Positions 49,498 to 62,349 are shown, numbered from the stretch's first letter. The stretch is DNA of 64,000 nt from Letharia columbiana (GCF_014066305.1 NW_023501053.1:514501-578500); one strand, 5' to 3'. Numbers and translations are program-made. Notes: generated by a model from the sequence alone, not told the origin.

Positions 49498-51080
49498 AGA
49501 TAGTATTAAAAAGTCTTTATAGAAATATTTTAGAATTAAATAAACGAATAATATTACTTAAAGAAATTCTAGTCTACTATATAACTTTAATAGAAATAAA
49601 TAATAGTTTTAAGAAACGTCTTATTAAGGTATATAATAAGGATTCTTAATAAATTAAGATTTTTAACTTATTTAAATAGTCTAAACCCGATCTTTTAAAA
49701 GAACTTCGCTTTCGAAAATATAATAATCTTATTTATAATATTACGCTTAATTATATTAATAAGTAAAGATTTTATATTTCTAAGTTTATATAGTAAGAAG
49801 TTTTTCAACTAATATATAATTAGAATTTTTATATTAATTTCTATATTACTTATATTAGAATTTTACTATTAATTTATATTAAAGACTTATTAAAGTATCT
49901 TTAAATTTATTTAAAGTATTACTCGAAGTATTAATTTAATTAAATTAAACGATATTCTATTTATAGCGAATTTAATTTAATTTCTACGCTATTAATTTTA
50001 TTCTATATTATAATAATAGATTTTATTATCGCGTTTTCTTTCTAGAAAGATAAGAATATACTTTTTATCGTAATTTATAAATTCTTTAAGAGAAAATTTC
50101 TTATATTAGAATTTAATAAATAGACTATCGTCGATTAGATAAATACTTTACTTATTACTCTAATATCTTATAATTAGAGTATTTTTATTATTATAATTAA
50201 CGATCGTAATATTAAGTTTATAAATATTTTCTAAAAAACTATTTTTAAGAAGCTAAAAATTATTATAATAATTTCGATTATTTATTACTCTTAGATAGAT
50301 AGATAATTAAAAAGAATAATTTAGACTATCGAAATTACTTTATAATTTTATCTTACTATTAATATAAATAACTAATTAAATATACTTTTATTTTTTTAAA
50401 TATCTCTTAATAATTTAATTATCTTAATAGAATTTATATTAAATAAGATCGCCTATAGATTTCGAATAAGAGATACTCTAGAATTATTTATAGATTTATC
50501 GCTAGAGAATCTCGATTAATTATATTTTATTAAACGCGAGAAAGTTAATAACGCTATTACTTTCGCTAATATTATAATAAAAACTCGCTATAATAATAGT
50601 TATAAAGCTATTAATCTTTATAAAGAATCGTTAATTTATCTATAGCTATATTATAAATACTCTATTTTTAATATTAATTCTAAGCTCTTTAATTAGAGAG
50701 TTAAATTTTTTAAGATATTAAAGAAAATCAAAAATTTTATTTACTAATTAGATCTTTCGAGTATTATATATATTTATTCTATAATATCTATAGTCTAATT
50801 AAAACCTACTTTAAATTAATCTAAAGATTTTTATTATAAAAAACTATATTCGCTATAGCTAGTAAAAGAAGAAGAGGAAAACTAGATAAACTTAAATCTT
50901 ATTATTAGATTTTTATTATTTAAAATTAAGAAACTAAGTAATAAATAGAGAACTAAAAAGAATATTAAGTATTTAATATATTAAAAGAATAGTAATAAAA
51001 AGTATAATACTTAATATCTACTATATATTCTCTTAAAAGTAAAGAATCTTATAATAAAATATAACGCTCGAATTTCTATT
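49498..51080 (+). pseudogene. Ty3/Gypsy integrase-chromodomain remnant, 5' truncated
   Basis: 3' part of a plus-strand chromovirus-like Gypsy element. The H2C2 part lies at about 49780-49960 (DFIFLSLYSKKFF, then IRIFILI). The core follows at 49990-50400: QIDFIIAF (xIDFIxGLP), VIYKFFKR (VTDKFSKR), IIIINDRNIKFI (xIxSDRDxxF), SIIYYSQIDRQLKR (STAYHPQTDGQxER). At about 50710-50820 LKKIKNFIYQLDL and IIYIYSIISI match the KIGxxAYxLxLP...IHPVFxxxxL block. At 50960-51050 KYLIYxKNSNKKYNT...YLLYILLKVKNLI fits a chromodomain (xYLVRWKGYG..xTWEP), which targets heterochromatin. Reverse transcriptase is missing on the left, where the RIP-free island begins. Confidence 0.87.
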
Positions 51081-51900
51081 AATTCTATAAGAAATTGTCG
51101 AGAAAAGAAGTAGTTTATTATATAATTATCGGCTAAGAAAGTACTTACTCTATTAACTACTATTAGAAATTAAACTACTACTATTAGAAAGCTAGATTAT
51201 TCTTAAAAGAAAAATTATAATTTCTAAAAAAGATTTACTTCTATAATTCGAATTATAATAAAAGTATCGATTTCTATAAAGAATACGACTTAATCTTCGC
51301 CTACGTTATCGTCTACTTCGCTACCGAATTCTTCTACTTCTACTATCTCTATTACTTATTATAGCATATAACTTCTTACTTAGTAAGGCTATTCTTATAA
51401 GAAAGAGTTTCTTCTACGAAGTAAAATCGTACTATAAAAAGAAAGAAAGGTTTAAAAAAATAACTTTCTTTACTTACAATTCTTATCTAACTTACTTAAA
51501 GAAATAACTTTCTTTACTATAACTTTCTTTACTTTACTAAAGAAATGAATTTCTTTACTCTACTACGGGAAGAAAGAAAGTTCGTATTTACTTAAAGAAA
51601 TAAGTTTCTTTACTTCTAGCGAGAATACTATCTTTCTTTCTTTCTATTAATATATATTATAGATTATACTTAGTAGATAGAAGTTAGTAGCTAATAGCTT
51701 AGTATAGCTTAATATTAAGATATATTTAGATAACTAGATTTTATAGAAGAAGAATTATCTTTTTATCACTCAAGAAACGTCTTTCTTAGAAAGATTTCTA
51801 AGAATCTTATGCTACTATAACAATTATTTTTTAATATAAAGTATTAGAAGATATTATTATAGATTAAGAATTTATTTTTATAAATATATTTTAATTAGAA
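51081..51900. other. Region after the chromodomain, with AAAGAAATAACTTTCTTT repeats
   Basis: Expected to hold the 3' end and LTR of the Gypsy element, but no second LTR is identified. At 51440-51630 a short self-complementary motif, AAAGAAATAACTTTCTTT, recurs with variants. A moderately RIP-mutated run (ACTTCTACTATCTCTATTAC) lies near 51330. Confidence 0.45.
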
Positions 51901-53711
51901 GTCTACTATTAGTTATATATAAAACGAAAATTAAGTACTATCTTTTATTTATAAATCGATAAATAAATAAAGCGATAAAATTAAACTCTAAAATATTATT
52001 TAAGAATATATTATTTAGAGCGATAAGATAATTAAATAGAGTTTCTATTAATCGCGGAATTTATATATTATCGAAGTAAGTATAAAATAATTAGCTATAG
52101 TTTATTCTTCGCTATATATTAATATTAATTAAAACTTAAATTAATTATAAATAATAACGTTATTAAGAAAGAAATATTTATAATAAAAGAATATATTAAA
52201 GAAATCGATATAATTCGATAAGAGCTTATAAGACGCTAATAGAGCGTATAGAAAATATAATCGAAGTCTTATAATAAGAATTATAAATCGTAAAGATTTA
52301 ATCGTAACAATTTTATTATACTTTTTATAAAGAATTTAAAATAAAAGAGATTAAGTAAAAAGCTTTCTAATAAACTAATTAGTTCGTTTTATATTTAGAA
52401 GTATATTAAAACGTAAGCGTATTAATTATAGCTATCGTTTATCTATTAAATTTACTCTATTTTTTATATATTATTATTAGAATTATATAAACGAAGATTA
52501 GAAAATTTAGATATTTTTAAATATTTTATTTTTAAACTAATAAAAGATAATAAAGAGTATTTAATAAAATTTATATATAAGAAATATATAAAAAAGAATA
52601 AGATAAAATATCTTATTTAATAAGAAGATTATTTTAAGAAATACGATAAATAACTTAATAAAGAAGCTATAAAGAATATATAAGATCTAATTAACGAGTT
52701 TAGTAAATAAAGCTTATAAGTATAAAATATATAGAATATAAATATCGAAAAAGGGCTTAAAGATTAATAATTTTAAAAAATATTTAAAGATAAAGAATCT
52801 AGCTATAGAGAGTCGAATTTTAAATATTATAATAAAAAATAATATTAAAAAGATTAATAAAAAGTATTAATATTTAAAGATAATAAAGAAAAGACTATAT
52901 TACTAGAAGTAATAGATGCTATAATATAAGATATATATATATAAAACGACGAGTTAGTTAAATTTCTTAAAGTCTCTATTAAAGATATTATTATTAACGT
53001 TATTATTATCGAGATTATCTCTTAAATCGCCCTCGTAAATAAACCTTATCTTATTATCCTCCTCTTCTTTCTCCTCTTCTTTCTTCTTTTCTTTTTTCTC
53101 TTTATTCTTCTCTTCCTCTTTATCTTTATTATTATTTATTTTATTCTTATTATTATTATTTTTAGAATTTAAGCTCGACTTAAGAAGTATAAAAAATATA
53201 TTTATCGATAGAAGGTTAATTTAAAGTATATTTAATATAGATACGAAGAATAAGAAATAGATATAAAAAGTATAAATATATACGATAAAGCGTATAATAT
53301 CGTAGATATCTATAAGAATATCGAGGATTTTTCGAAGGGTCTTCGCTTTATTAAGCGAAGCCGCTTTATTATTTAACTTCTTCTTTATTCTTAAATAATT
53401 TTTAATATATTAAATCGCTATTAAGATTATATTAAAGTATTTATAAATAGTTATAAGTTATATAGTAGATATAAAACTAAGAGTATTAAAGATAAGAAGA
53501 TAATAAATAATATAAGTACGTTATAAGCGAATATAAATTATAGCGTTAACGCCGATAATAATATATTTATTTATTAAAATCTTTTAAGAAAATTAGTAGA
53601 TACTATAAATATATCTATTACGTATTATCTATATAAAAATTTACTATAATATAATTATCGCGAAGATAAGCGTAATAATAATACTTAGTAATTATATTAT
53701 TATTATTATTA
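51901..53711. other. Degraded DNA with an acidic/Lys-rich coding trace on the minus strand
   Basis: No family is recognised. At 53050-53170 the plus strand is an almost pure pyrimidine tract. In minus orientation it codes for a run of Glu, Lys and Asp followed by IRFIYEGDLRDNLDNNN. This looks like the low-complexity region of a real protein, truncated on both sides. Confidence 0.4.
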
Positions 53712-53860
53712 GTATATATAAAAGAATAAGATAGAGCTAAGCTTGAAAATCTTGAATTTATATATGCAGTTAATTATTAATTCGAATTCTATACGCTTTT
53801 TAATTAGACCGACTAAGTTAGCCCGATAGCTCTTTCGCGTCTTCTTTATTAAAAATTTAT
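53712..53860 (-). repeat. S-family repeat, partial copy D
   Basis: Matches the conserved outer part of S in reverse orientation: GTATATATAAAAGAATAAGA, AGAGCTAAGCTTGAAAATCTTG, TACGCTTTTTAATTAGACC. It stops near TTTATTAAAAATTT. The inner half with ACTCGTA is absent. Confidence 0.75.
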
Positions 53861-53984
53861 ATATAAAAGTTTTATACTTTAAAGTACTTAGCTTACGATA
53901 TATATAGTTACTTTATAATTCCTTAAATTATAGAGCTCGCTTTACGCTTTCTAACGCTATAAAAATAATAAAGTTTAATTTATT

Positions 53985-54805
53985 ATTAGTAAATTAAATA
54001 AATATTTAAATATAATAGTTATAGTAGTTATATTAGACGCGTTCGAAATCGAATAATAATAATTCTTTCATTTATTTATATAACTATTCTTCTTTTATTA
54101 TTCTATTAATTCTATTAATTCTATTAATTTTATTAATATAAATATAATCGTTCTCGATACCCCTCGCGGAAAGGTTACTTAACGTCTTAGATATATATAC
54201 TCCTTTTATCCGCCTCTTAGAGCCCCTACTAACGCCCTTAGACTACCCCTCGATAAATCCGCTACTGCTGGTAATCGCTACCTACTACTACTTATAAACG
54301 CGTTAAAAGGCCTTTAAAAAGAGCTTAAACGAATATATTCTCCTCTATATACTTCTCTTAAGTTAGCGATAGATAAATTAAATTAATATTTAAATATTAT
54401 AATTATATTAAACGCGTCTAATTTAGATATATATATCTCTTTTATTCGCCTCTTAGAGTCTCTACTAACGCCTCTAGATTATCTCTCGATAAATTTATTA
54501 TTACTAGTAATCGAGGTTATAAGCGAGCTTAATAGCTATTTATTACTACTTATAAACGCGTTAAAAGACTCTTAAAAAGAGCTCGAACGGATACGTCCTT
54601 CTCTATATACTTCTTTTAAGCTAGCGATAGATAAGTTAAACTAATATTTAAATATTATAATTATATTAAACGCGTTCGAAATCGAATAATAATTCTTTCA
54701 TCTATTTATATAATTATTCTTCTTCTATTATTCTACTAATTCTATTAATTCTATTAATTCTATTAATTTTATTAATATAAATATATTTACTCTCGATACC
54801 CTCGC
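53985..54805. repeat. Diverged tandem repeats of about 240 bp
   Basis: A unit containing CTCTTAGAGYCYCTACTAACG, GATAAATYYRYTAYTRCTRG-like sequence and TATAAACGCGTTAAAAG begins near 54205 and again near 54447. The flanking block (ACGCGTTCGAAATCGAATAA, then repeated TATTAATTC units) occurs before it near 54035 and after it near 54668. RIP is milder than in the LTR elements. Confidence 0.7.
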
Positions 54806-54812
54806 ACTTAGT

Positions 54813-55380
54813 TAAATAAGAGAAGAATCTATAATAGACGAATACGGAGAATACTACGGAGAATATTGCGAAGATAGTTATCAGTAGTAGTAATACAATA
54901 GGCCTACTCTCTATAATCTTATATCAATCTACTTAGCTAGTATAAGAGAAGTTAATATAGTAGGCGAATGCGAAGAATACTACGGAGAATATTACGGAGA
55001 TAGTTATTAGCAGTAGTAATATAATAGGCCTACTCTTTATAATCTTATATTAATTTACTTAGCTAGTATAAGAGAAGTTAATATAGTAGACGAATACGGA
55101 GAATACTACGGAGAATATTACGAAGATAGTTATTAGTAGTAGTAATATAATAGGCTTACTCTTTACGATCTTATATTAATCTATCTAGCTAGTATAAGAG
55201 AAGTTAATATAGTAAGCGAATACGAAGAATACTACGAAGAATATTATAAAGATAGTTATTAGTAGTAGTAATATAATAGACTTACTCTCTACGATCTTAT
55301 ATTAATCTACTTAATTAATATAAGAGAAGTTAATATAATAAACGAATGCGGAGAATACTACGAAGAAATTAAGTGATAAT
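54813..55380 (+). repeat. 126-bp minisatellite, four and a half units
   Basis: Units begin at 54813, 54939, 55065, 55191 and 55317 with an exact 126-bp period (42 codons). Each contains GAGAATACTACGGAGAATAT, then AGTAGTAGTAA and CTTATATTAATCTACTTAG. RIP rises from the first unit to the fourth. Confidence 0.9.
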
Positions 55381-55465
55381 AGGGTCTTTAGTATCAAGAA
55401 TACGAGTTAGCTCTCTAAGATCCCACGAAGAATATCACTATAACTTAGTCTATTATCTCCACTAT

Positions 55466-55830
55466 ATTAAAAAGTAAGAGAAGGAACTATAATAGGCAAA
55501 TGCGGAGAATACTACGGAGAATACTATAGAGAATACTACGGAGAAATTAAGCGGTAATAAGGCTATTATCGTTAAGAATACGGCTTAGCTCTTTAAGATC
55601 TCACGTTATATTAGTTATTTACTTAGTTAGTTACTTAGCTAGCTACTTAGTCTAATACTCTATAAAAGAAGAAGTAAGAGGAGGAATTATAATAGGCAAA
55701 TGCGGAGAATACTACGGAGAACACTACGGAGAATACTACGGAGAAATTAAGCGGCAATAAGACTATTATCGTTAAGAATACGGCTTAGCTCTTTAAGATC
55801 CCACGTTATATGCTCTCCACGGTTCCACAT
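55466..55830 (+). repeat. 200-bp direct repeat with GGAGAATACTAC units
   Basis: Two long units start near 55474 and 55674 (AGTAAGAGAAGGAACTATAA and AGTAAGAGGAGGAATTATAA), 200 bp apart. Both contain two to four GGAGAATACTAC 12-mers, then AAATTAAGCGG and AATACGGCTTAGCTC. Confidence 0.85.
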
Positions 55831-55863
55831 CAAATTATTACTCCGAAACGATGTATATTTGAA

Positions 55864-56660
55864 TGAATTGAAATCGTCCGATATCTATAGCTATTTTATT
55901 ATTCGAAAGATTTTACTACGATAGAAGATAATATGAAATTCACATCACTAATTAGCATATTATCTCTATTTCTTTCTAATATTTCGATACTTCTTACTAT
56001 AAGAATATGACCTTTCTCTGTTTTTTATAAGTAATTATTACGGATTAATTCTCTATACTCGATATACCTTCCTAATTAAGCCTTAGCGCGCTTCTCTTCG
56101 TATATATATATCTATATATAGATTAAAAACGCACAGTAAGCGATTAGAGTTCGATTTAACTTAGAAAAATTCAACTTTATAAATTTAATTCATAGGCCTT
56201 TACTTATTAAATATAATATTATATAAGTAAGAAGTATATTTAAAGATTTATCGCGTATAGCGATAATAGATATTCTTATTTAATATTAATAGAAATTTAA
56301 CGCTATAAAGAGCGAGTATTATAAATTATAGCTATTAATATATAAGAAATATATATATAATTATAAAGTCTTTAAAAAACTTATAATAATAGCTATAACG
56401 TCTATAAAATATATTTATTAAATATATATTTATTATATATTAATTTTAAGAAGTATAGATTATTAAGAGTAATAAAGAAGTATTAATAAAATAAAAGACT
56501 CTTTAAAGAAAAAGTAAATATTATTATAATTATATATTAATTATATACGTTATATATTTAAATTATAATATTAACTATTACTTTATATATTATTATAATT
56601 ATATTTAATCTATAAGAGTATATTTAATATTATTTATAGACGTTATATACTTTTATTATA
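55864..56660. other. Intergenic DNA between the repeat array and S copy C
   Basis: The first 250 bp are mildly mutated (ATGAATTGAAATCGTCCGAT, AAATTCACATCACTAATTAG); the rest is RIP-degraded. No gene or element end is recognised. Confidence 0.4.
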
Positions 56661-57054
56661 TACGAGTAAAGGCCTATAAATTAAATTTATAATTATTTTT
56701 TATTAGGGCTATCGAGTAAATTTAATAAGCGATCTTTAATGGGCGATCTTTAGTGAGCGATATTTGAGTGCCTTGCTTTTGAATAATAATAGGATCGAAT
56801 TTCAAAATTTTTAAAGCATTAAAAAGCGCAAGTTTCGGGCTATAATTAAAAAAAAGAATCTTAAAATTTTAATAGAAAATAGTAAAGTTATTAAAGGGTT
56901 AAAAGTAGAGGAAGAGATTTTTAATAGTTGCGGACGCTAATTTATTTATCTACGGTGTCTAATTAAAAAGCGTAGATCTAATGAATTAATAATTGGCTAC
57001 ATATACAAATTTAAGATTTTCTAGTTCAGCTCTACCTTATTCTATTATATATAC
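56661..57054 (+). mobile_element. S-family short repeat, copy C
   Basis: 394 bp, TACGAGTAAAGGCCTATAAA to CTATTATATATAC. It contains GTTGCGGACGCTAATTTATT and TTCAGCTCTACCTTATTC as in copy A. The internal part is single-copy and includes GATCTTTAATGGGCGATCTTT repeats. RIP is partial. The flanks give no clear target duplication. Confidence 0.8.
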
Positions 57055-58860
57055 TAATTTATAATATATTATATTTATACTATACTATTATAAGAAACTC
57101 TTTTTTTTTTTTTATAAGATTTAAAAGATTTTAATAAGTCTTCTAATAATAAAGAAATATTCTTTTTATATTTAGATTCGAAGATAAATCTTTAAAAAGA
57201 GAAGATAATTATTAGAAAAGGGGCTTATAGATTCTAAATAAGAGAATCTTAAATTATTTAGTTTATATACGTCTAATATATACTTAATAAAGTTTTAGCG
57301 AATAAACTTAAGTAAGCGATTCCTCTCGAGTTTTCTTTACTTTCTTAAGAATTAGTTTTACTACTAAATCGATATATAAATATAAGATAATAAGATCTCT
57401 TTTAATAAAACTACGTAGTAGCTATATAATTACGAGGTCTAGATATATAATTAATAAAATAGATAGATTAATTACTAGATAAATTAATAACTAAAGAAGA
57501 AAGAAGAAGAAAGAAAATTTATAAGTATTTAAGACTTTATTAAGTATATTAAATACTTATTTTAGCTATATAGCTTATAATCTAATAAGTAATATAAGCG
57601 AATTTATTAATTCGCTTCGAGTATTTCTACTCTTATAATTATATTCTCTCTTAAAAGATTTAATCTCTAAATCTTATTATTATTACGTCTTATAATTAAA
57701 TATATATAAACTTATTAATATTATCTATATTATCTATTACTAGCTTAAATATAATCTAAACTAATATATATTATAATAGCGTATTTATATTATATATTCT
57801 AAGATCTTCTTAAATATATTATTATATTTATATATTAAATTATAATAGTATCGCTATATATATTATTATTTTAATTAATAGAATATAAATATAATATTAT
57901 TCTATTATAATATACTATTATTATTATTATTATATATTATTATTATATTATTACTTTATAATTATAATAATTCTATTATAATAATTATTAAAAGTTATAT
58001 TAATAAATATAAAAGACTTACTTTTAATCTAACTTTTATTCTTCTTAGTAATAATACTAACGCTAATATTATTATAAGTAAATATTTAATTCTTCTTTAT
58101 ATCTATTATCTTATCTTTATTTATTTTTATTATAATATTATAATAGCGAGCTATATATTATTATAATAATATAATATATATATTAATTAAGATAATAGTT
58201 AAATAAGATTATAATTATTTAGATTAACTTTATATATAATAAATATCTTAAAGAATACTTTATAATACTTTATAAATAATATAAGAAGTATATTAATATA
58301 TCGATAGTAATATTAAACCTTCGCTTTTATAATCTTATAGATTATTAAATACTTATAGCCGTTATAGTTTCTACGCCTCGCGCTATTATTAATAGATATT
58401 TATATTTATTTTAAAGACGTACTTAACTAAAAAGGCTATTAGCCCCCTCTATCGCTACTTTTATCGCTACTTTTATCGCTACTTCTATTACTACTTCTAT
58501 CGCTATTTTTATTACTATTCTTCTTATTCGTTTAAATATTATTTATAAATAGAAGAGATATTAGATAACTAAGAGATTACGCTAATATATATTAATTTCC
58601 TTTTATTATTATTATATATATACTCTTATATATAATTCTTATATAATTTATACTATATTTTCTATTAGTTTATATTAATATAAATATAAATAATACTTTT
58701 ATAAGAATTATATATATATTATAAATTTAATTTCTTATTATTAAAGTAATATTCTCGCTATAATCTATATTAATAAAAATATTTATACTATTCTTTATTA
58801 TTAAATTAATATAAATTTTATTAATATATATTAAAGTATATAGTTAATATATATAGCGAT
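57055..58860. other. Degraded DNA, no recognised gene
   Basis: RIP-mutated, with simple TTATTA tracts near 57910-57960. Nothing assignable was found apart from the 12-bp repeat below. Confidence 0.4.
58448..58522. repeat. 12-bp tandem repeat (ATCGCTACTTTT)
   Basis: About six units of ATCGCTACTTTT/ATCGCTACTTCT/ATTACTACTTCT. The period is a multiple of three, so it may derive from a coding low-complexity tract on either strand. Confidence 0.8.
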
Positions 58861-59849
58861 TTATTACGTTAAAAAACTTCGATATAATATTATTATTCTT
58901 ATCTCTTCTTTAACTACTTCTCTTATTATCTTCTCTATTAAATCTTTTTATTATCTAATAAATCTTCGAAATAAATAATTACTTTTTAATATAAAATAAT
59001 AAATAAATTAATATTAAATAGTATTAATCTTATATATAATCTTAATAACTATTTTTCTTATTATATATAACGCTTTAACGCTTTAAAATTAATTTATAAG
59101 TATTTTAACTATTTTCGCTAAATCTTTTAATTATAATTTATTTACTCTTTAAGACTTCTCTATTACTATTATTTTTATAATTTTTCTTACTTTTTAATCT
59201 CTCTTAATAATTATATTTTTATTTTTATCTTAAATACTAATTTATATAACTTCTTTACTTATTTAAAGTTCTTAATTATATCTTTAATATTTTTAAGATA
59301 CTTTATTAATTTCTATAAAGCTTTATAAGATAAGAAGTTTTTTTAATTAATAAGATATTTAATCTTATTTTTATAAACTCTTTTATCTAATATCTTATTA
59401 ATCTTTTATTTTTCTTCTTTATTAATTAAAATTACTTATAATTTTAAATTATTATTATATAAATATTATAATTTTAATAGCGATATATAAAATATAAAAT
59501 AAATTTTTTTATATCTAGTAAAGAGGTTTAGTTTATAAATCTATATATTTATTTTCTCTAATACTTTAAAAGACTTAAATTATTTATAATTAAGTTTCTT
59601 TTTTAATTATAAAATATATATATTTAAACTTTATAATAATACTTTATCTTTTTTTTTAAAAATTATAACTTTATAATTATTATTATAATACTTTACTTAT
59701 TACTTTAATACTCGCTCTTATAATTCTTTTAGATATAATCTTATCTCTTATAATTATTTTATTTACTCTATAATAAGCGATACTTTTCTTCTTAAGATTT
59801 TATCTTTAAAAGTATTTTTTAAATCTATTATATATTTTATTAATAAATC

Positions 59850-60700
59850 TTATAAGATCTTATTAATATTTATATATACGCTATTATTATATATAAATAT
59901 AGTTATTAATAAGATTTTAAATTAATTATTTTATTTATAATTATAATATATTTATAAATAATATTTTAATATCTAATTTTATCTCTTAATCTAATTATCG
60001 ATTTAAGAATAAAATATAATACTTAGTTTATATTTTATATTTAGATATTAATATAATATTATTTAAAACTTATTTATAAATAAAAAATCTCGATTTAAAA
60101 TTAAGTTATATATTATATTATATAATAATATAAACTCTTATTATAAGATATTAATAAGATTATTAATTTTTAAATTCTTAATAATCGCTATATATATTAT
60201 ATACTTAATTAACTTATTTATTAAAATTAAGATAATATTATAAATCTTATTAATATATAAATCTCTTATAGATAATAAGTTTATAATAAAATTTAATATT
60301 ATAATATAAAATAAATTTATATTATTTAAGAGAATCGACGTTAACTCGCTATATAATTTATAATAATAAATTTATACTCTTTAATAATCGAGATAAGTAT
60401 AAATATACTCTATTATATTACTTATTATATCTATTTAATAATATTTAAACTTAATATCTTTCTTAATATACTTATAAGTAAAATATCTAATATTAAAATT
60501 ATTATAATTTATATAAAGAATCTCTTTCTTTATAGTAGAATTATTAGAAATATAAATTATAAGACTATAATATAGTAGTTTATTCTTATTAACTTTTTAT
60601 TTTAAAAGCTTATTTTATTTAATAGCGTATTTTTAATATTACTTCTTATTTATAATAAAAGTATTCTTATATTATAATTTAAATAATTATATTATTATTA
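59850..60700 (-). pseudogene. H Gypsy integrase remnant
   Basis: Minus strand. From about 60090 down to 59870 the frame reads FINKFxIILYxYLNIKYKLS, then IIFYSxIDN.IKR.N.ILKYYL.IYYNYK.NNL, matching FxSxFWxxLxxxLGIxxxLSTAFHPQTDGQTERxNQxLExYLRxYxxYxQDNW, the catalytic-core block of Ty3/Gypsy integrases. The upstream zinc-binding part (60300-60700) is too degraded to read. Inactive. Confidence 0.87.
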
Positions 60701-61014
60701 ATTTTTATAACTTTAAATAAAATCTCTTTAATTTTAAAATTTAATAAATTAAAAATTAAGATAATATCGTAGTATCTAGAATATATATTTATCTATTAAA
60801 TACTCTCTTATTTAAATTAATAATTTAAATATTTATAATAATAATATTATTTAATTATTTTATTAATATTATAAGTTTAATTATAATAAATATACTATTA
60901 TATTTTTATAGATTAAGTTAATATTTCTAATTATAAAGCTTATTTCGTAAGATAAAGAGAAAATTTTTATTATTATTCTCGCTATTATTTAATTTAATAA
61001 TATTAAATCTTCTT

Positions 61015-61240
61015 AATAATATATTTATAAAATTAAATTTTTTTTTATAATATTTAATTATAAAATTAAATATAACTAGTCTCTTAATCTAGCGAATCTA
61101 CTTTATATTAAACTCTTTTATTATTATAAAATAATATAAATTATTATAATCTAAGATTATATAAATAAAATATTTATTATTTTATAAATAATATATTTAA
61201 TTCTTAAAGTCTAATATAATTATATAAATTTTTTATTATA
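61015..61240 (-). pseudogene. H Gypsy RNase H remnant
   Basis: Minus strand. The frame gives KYFIYIILDYNNLYYFIIIK, then EFNIK.IR.IKRLVIFNFIIKYYKKKFNFI. This fits the RNase H block HxxxxxTDHxNLxYFxTTKxLxxRQxRWxExLxxFxFxIxYRPGKxNxxAD. The key His is now Tyr (CAC to TAC/TAT), as RIP predicts. Confidence 0.87.
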
Positions 61241-62349
61241 TATATCTTAATAAGACTTAATATTTTTAAATTTATAGCTAAAAAAAGTAATAAAGTATTA
61301 TTATTTATTCTCGCTTAATTAATTAAATATATTATTTATATTTATATTAAAAGTATTAATTTTTATAATAAATAATATTTTTTAATTATAATATTTTAAT
61401 ATAAATATAATAATAAATACTCGCTTAAGTATTTTAAAAGTCTTATATATTTTCTTATTAAATATAAAAAATAATCTAATCTTATCTTTCTTTACTTTTT
61501 AAATTAAATTTATTAAAAATATAATTATCTATAAAAAGTCTTATATAAATTATTAATAAAAGTTTATAAATTTTAGAAAGATTAAAATATTTTTAATAGA
61601 TTTTAATTTTAGCTATTTAATAATAGTCTTAATATATAATAACTCTATTTAAATATCGCGTTAATTTATTAAAAACTCTAAAAAAATAATCTTATTATAA
61701 TTAAAAATATATTTTAATAACTTTATATAAAGTTAATACTTTAATAATACGCATAGTATTTTATATATATATTTCTAATATAATTCTTTTATTTTAAAAT
61801 AGATTAATATATTAACGAAGATATTCTCTATTATATTATATCTTCTTTTTATCTATATAGTTCGATATCTTAGTTATCTTATTTAATATATCTATATTAA
61901 TATTATATCTATATTAATTCTAATACTATAATTAAGATTAACTTACTTATTTTATTTATATTAATAAATAAATTTAAAGAAACGCGCTAATAGAGACTTT
62001 AATAAGAAATTAAGTTAAGTTATTATATTTCTAAATAAGTTTATTAAATAGATAAATTAATTTTAAAGAGTTTAAAAGAGATAGCGAAACGATCTTAATA
62101 AATAGTAGTTAAGAAATAAAGAAGATATTAAATTATTTATATAGCTAGCGAATCGAAAGAAATAGCTAATATTATCTTATATTTTTATATTTAAAATATA
62201 TATTAATAGTATTACTTATAACTTTATATATTATAATATCTAAAATTTTAATAAGATCTTAATTAGATAAAAAATAATCGAGTTATAGTTAATTAAAGAT
62301 ATTATTCTTCGAAACTTTCTTATATATAACTTCTTTATAAGATAAGAAA

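Larger units (their letters stand above)
54813..55863 (+). pseudogene. Tyr/Gly/Glu/Gln-rich tandem-repeat protein remnant
   Basis: In one phase, every 126-bp unit codes for the same 42-residue block: REVNIVGECGEYYGEYYGDS, then YQ with TAG/TAA runs at former Gln codons, then RPTLYNLISIYLASI-like sequence. The stops correspond to CAG/CAA, the usual RIP targets. After 55380 a related module follows three times: GEYY repeats, EIKR, a former Gln run, then YYR.EYGLAL.DPT. The final copy is nearly RIP-free and ends DPTLYALHGSTSNYYSETMYI with TGA at 55861-55863. The module beginning at 55477 is in another phase than those at 54819-55323 and 55677, so introns, frameshifts or non-coding repetition are possible. 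No known family was recognised. Confidence 0.5.

Noticed and set aside
54813..55830. CRISPR-like array.
   Set aside because: The repeats are contiguous 126-bp and 200-bp units without unique spacers, and the sequence is eukaryotic.
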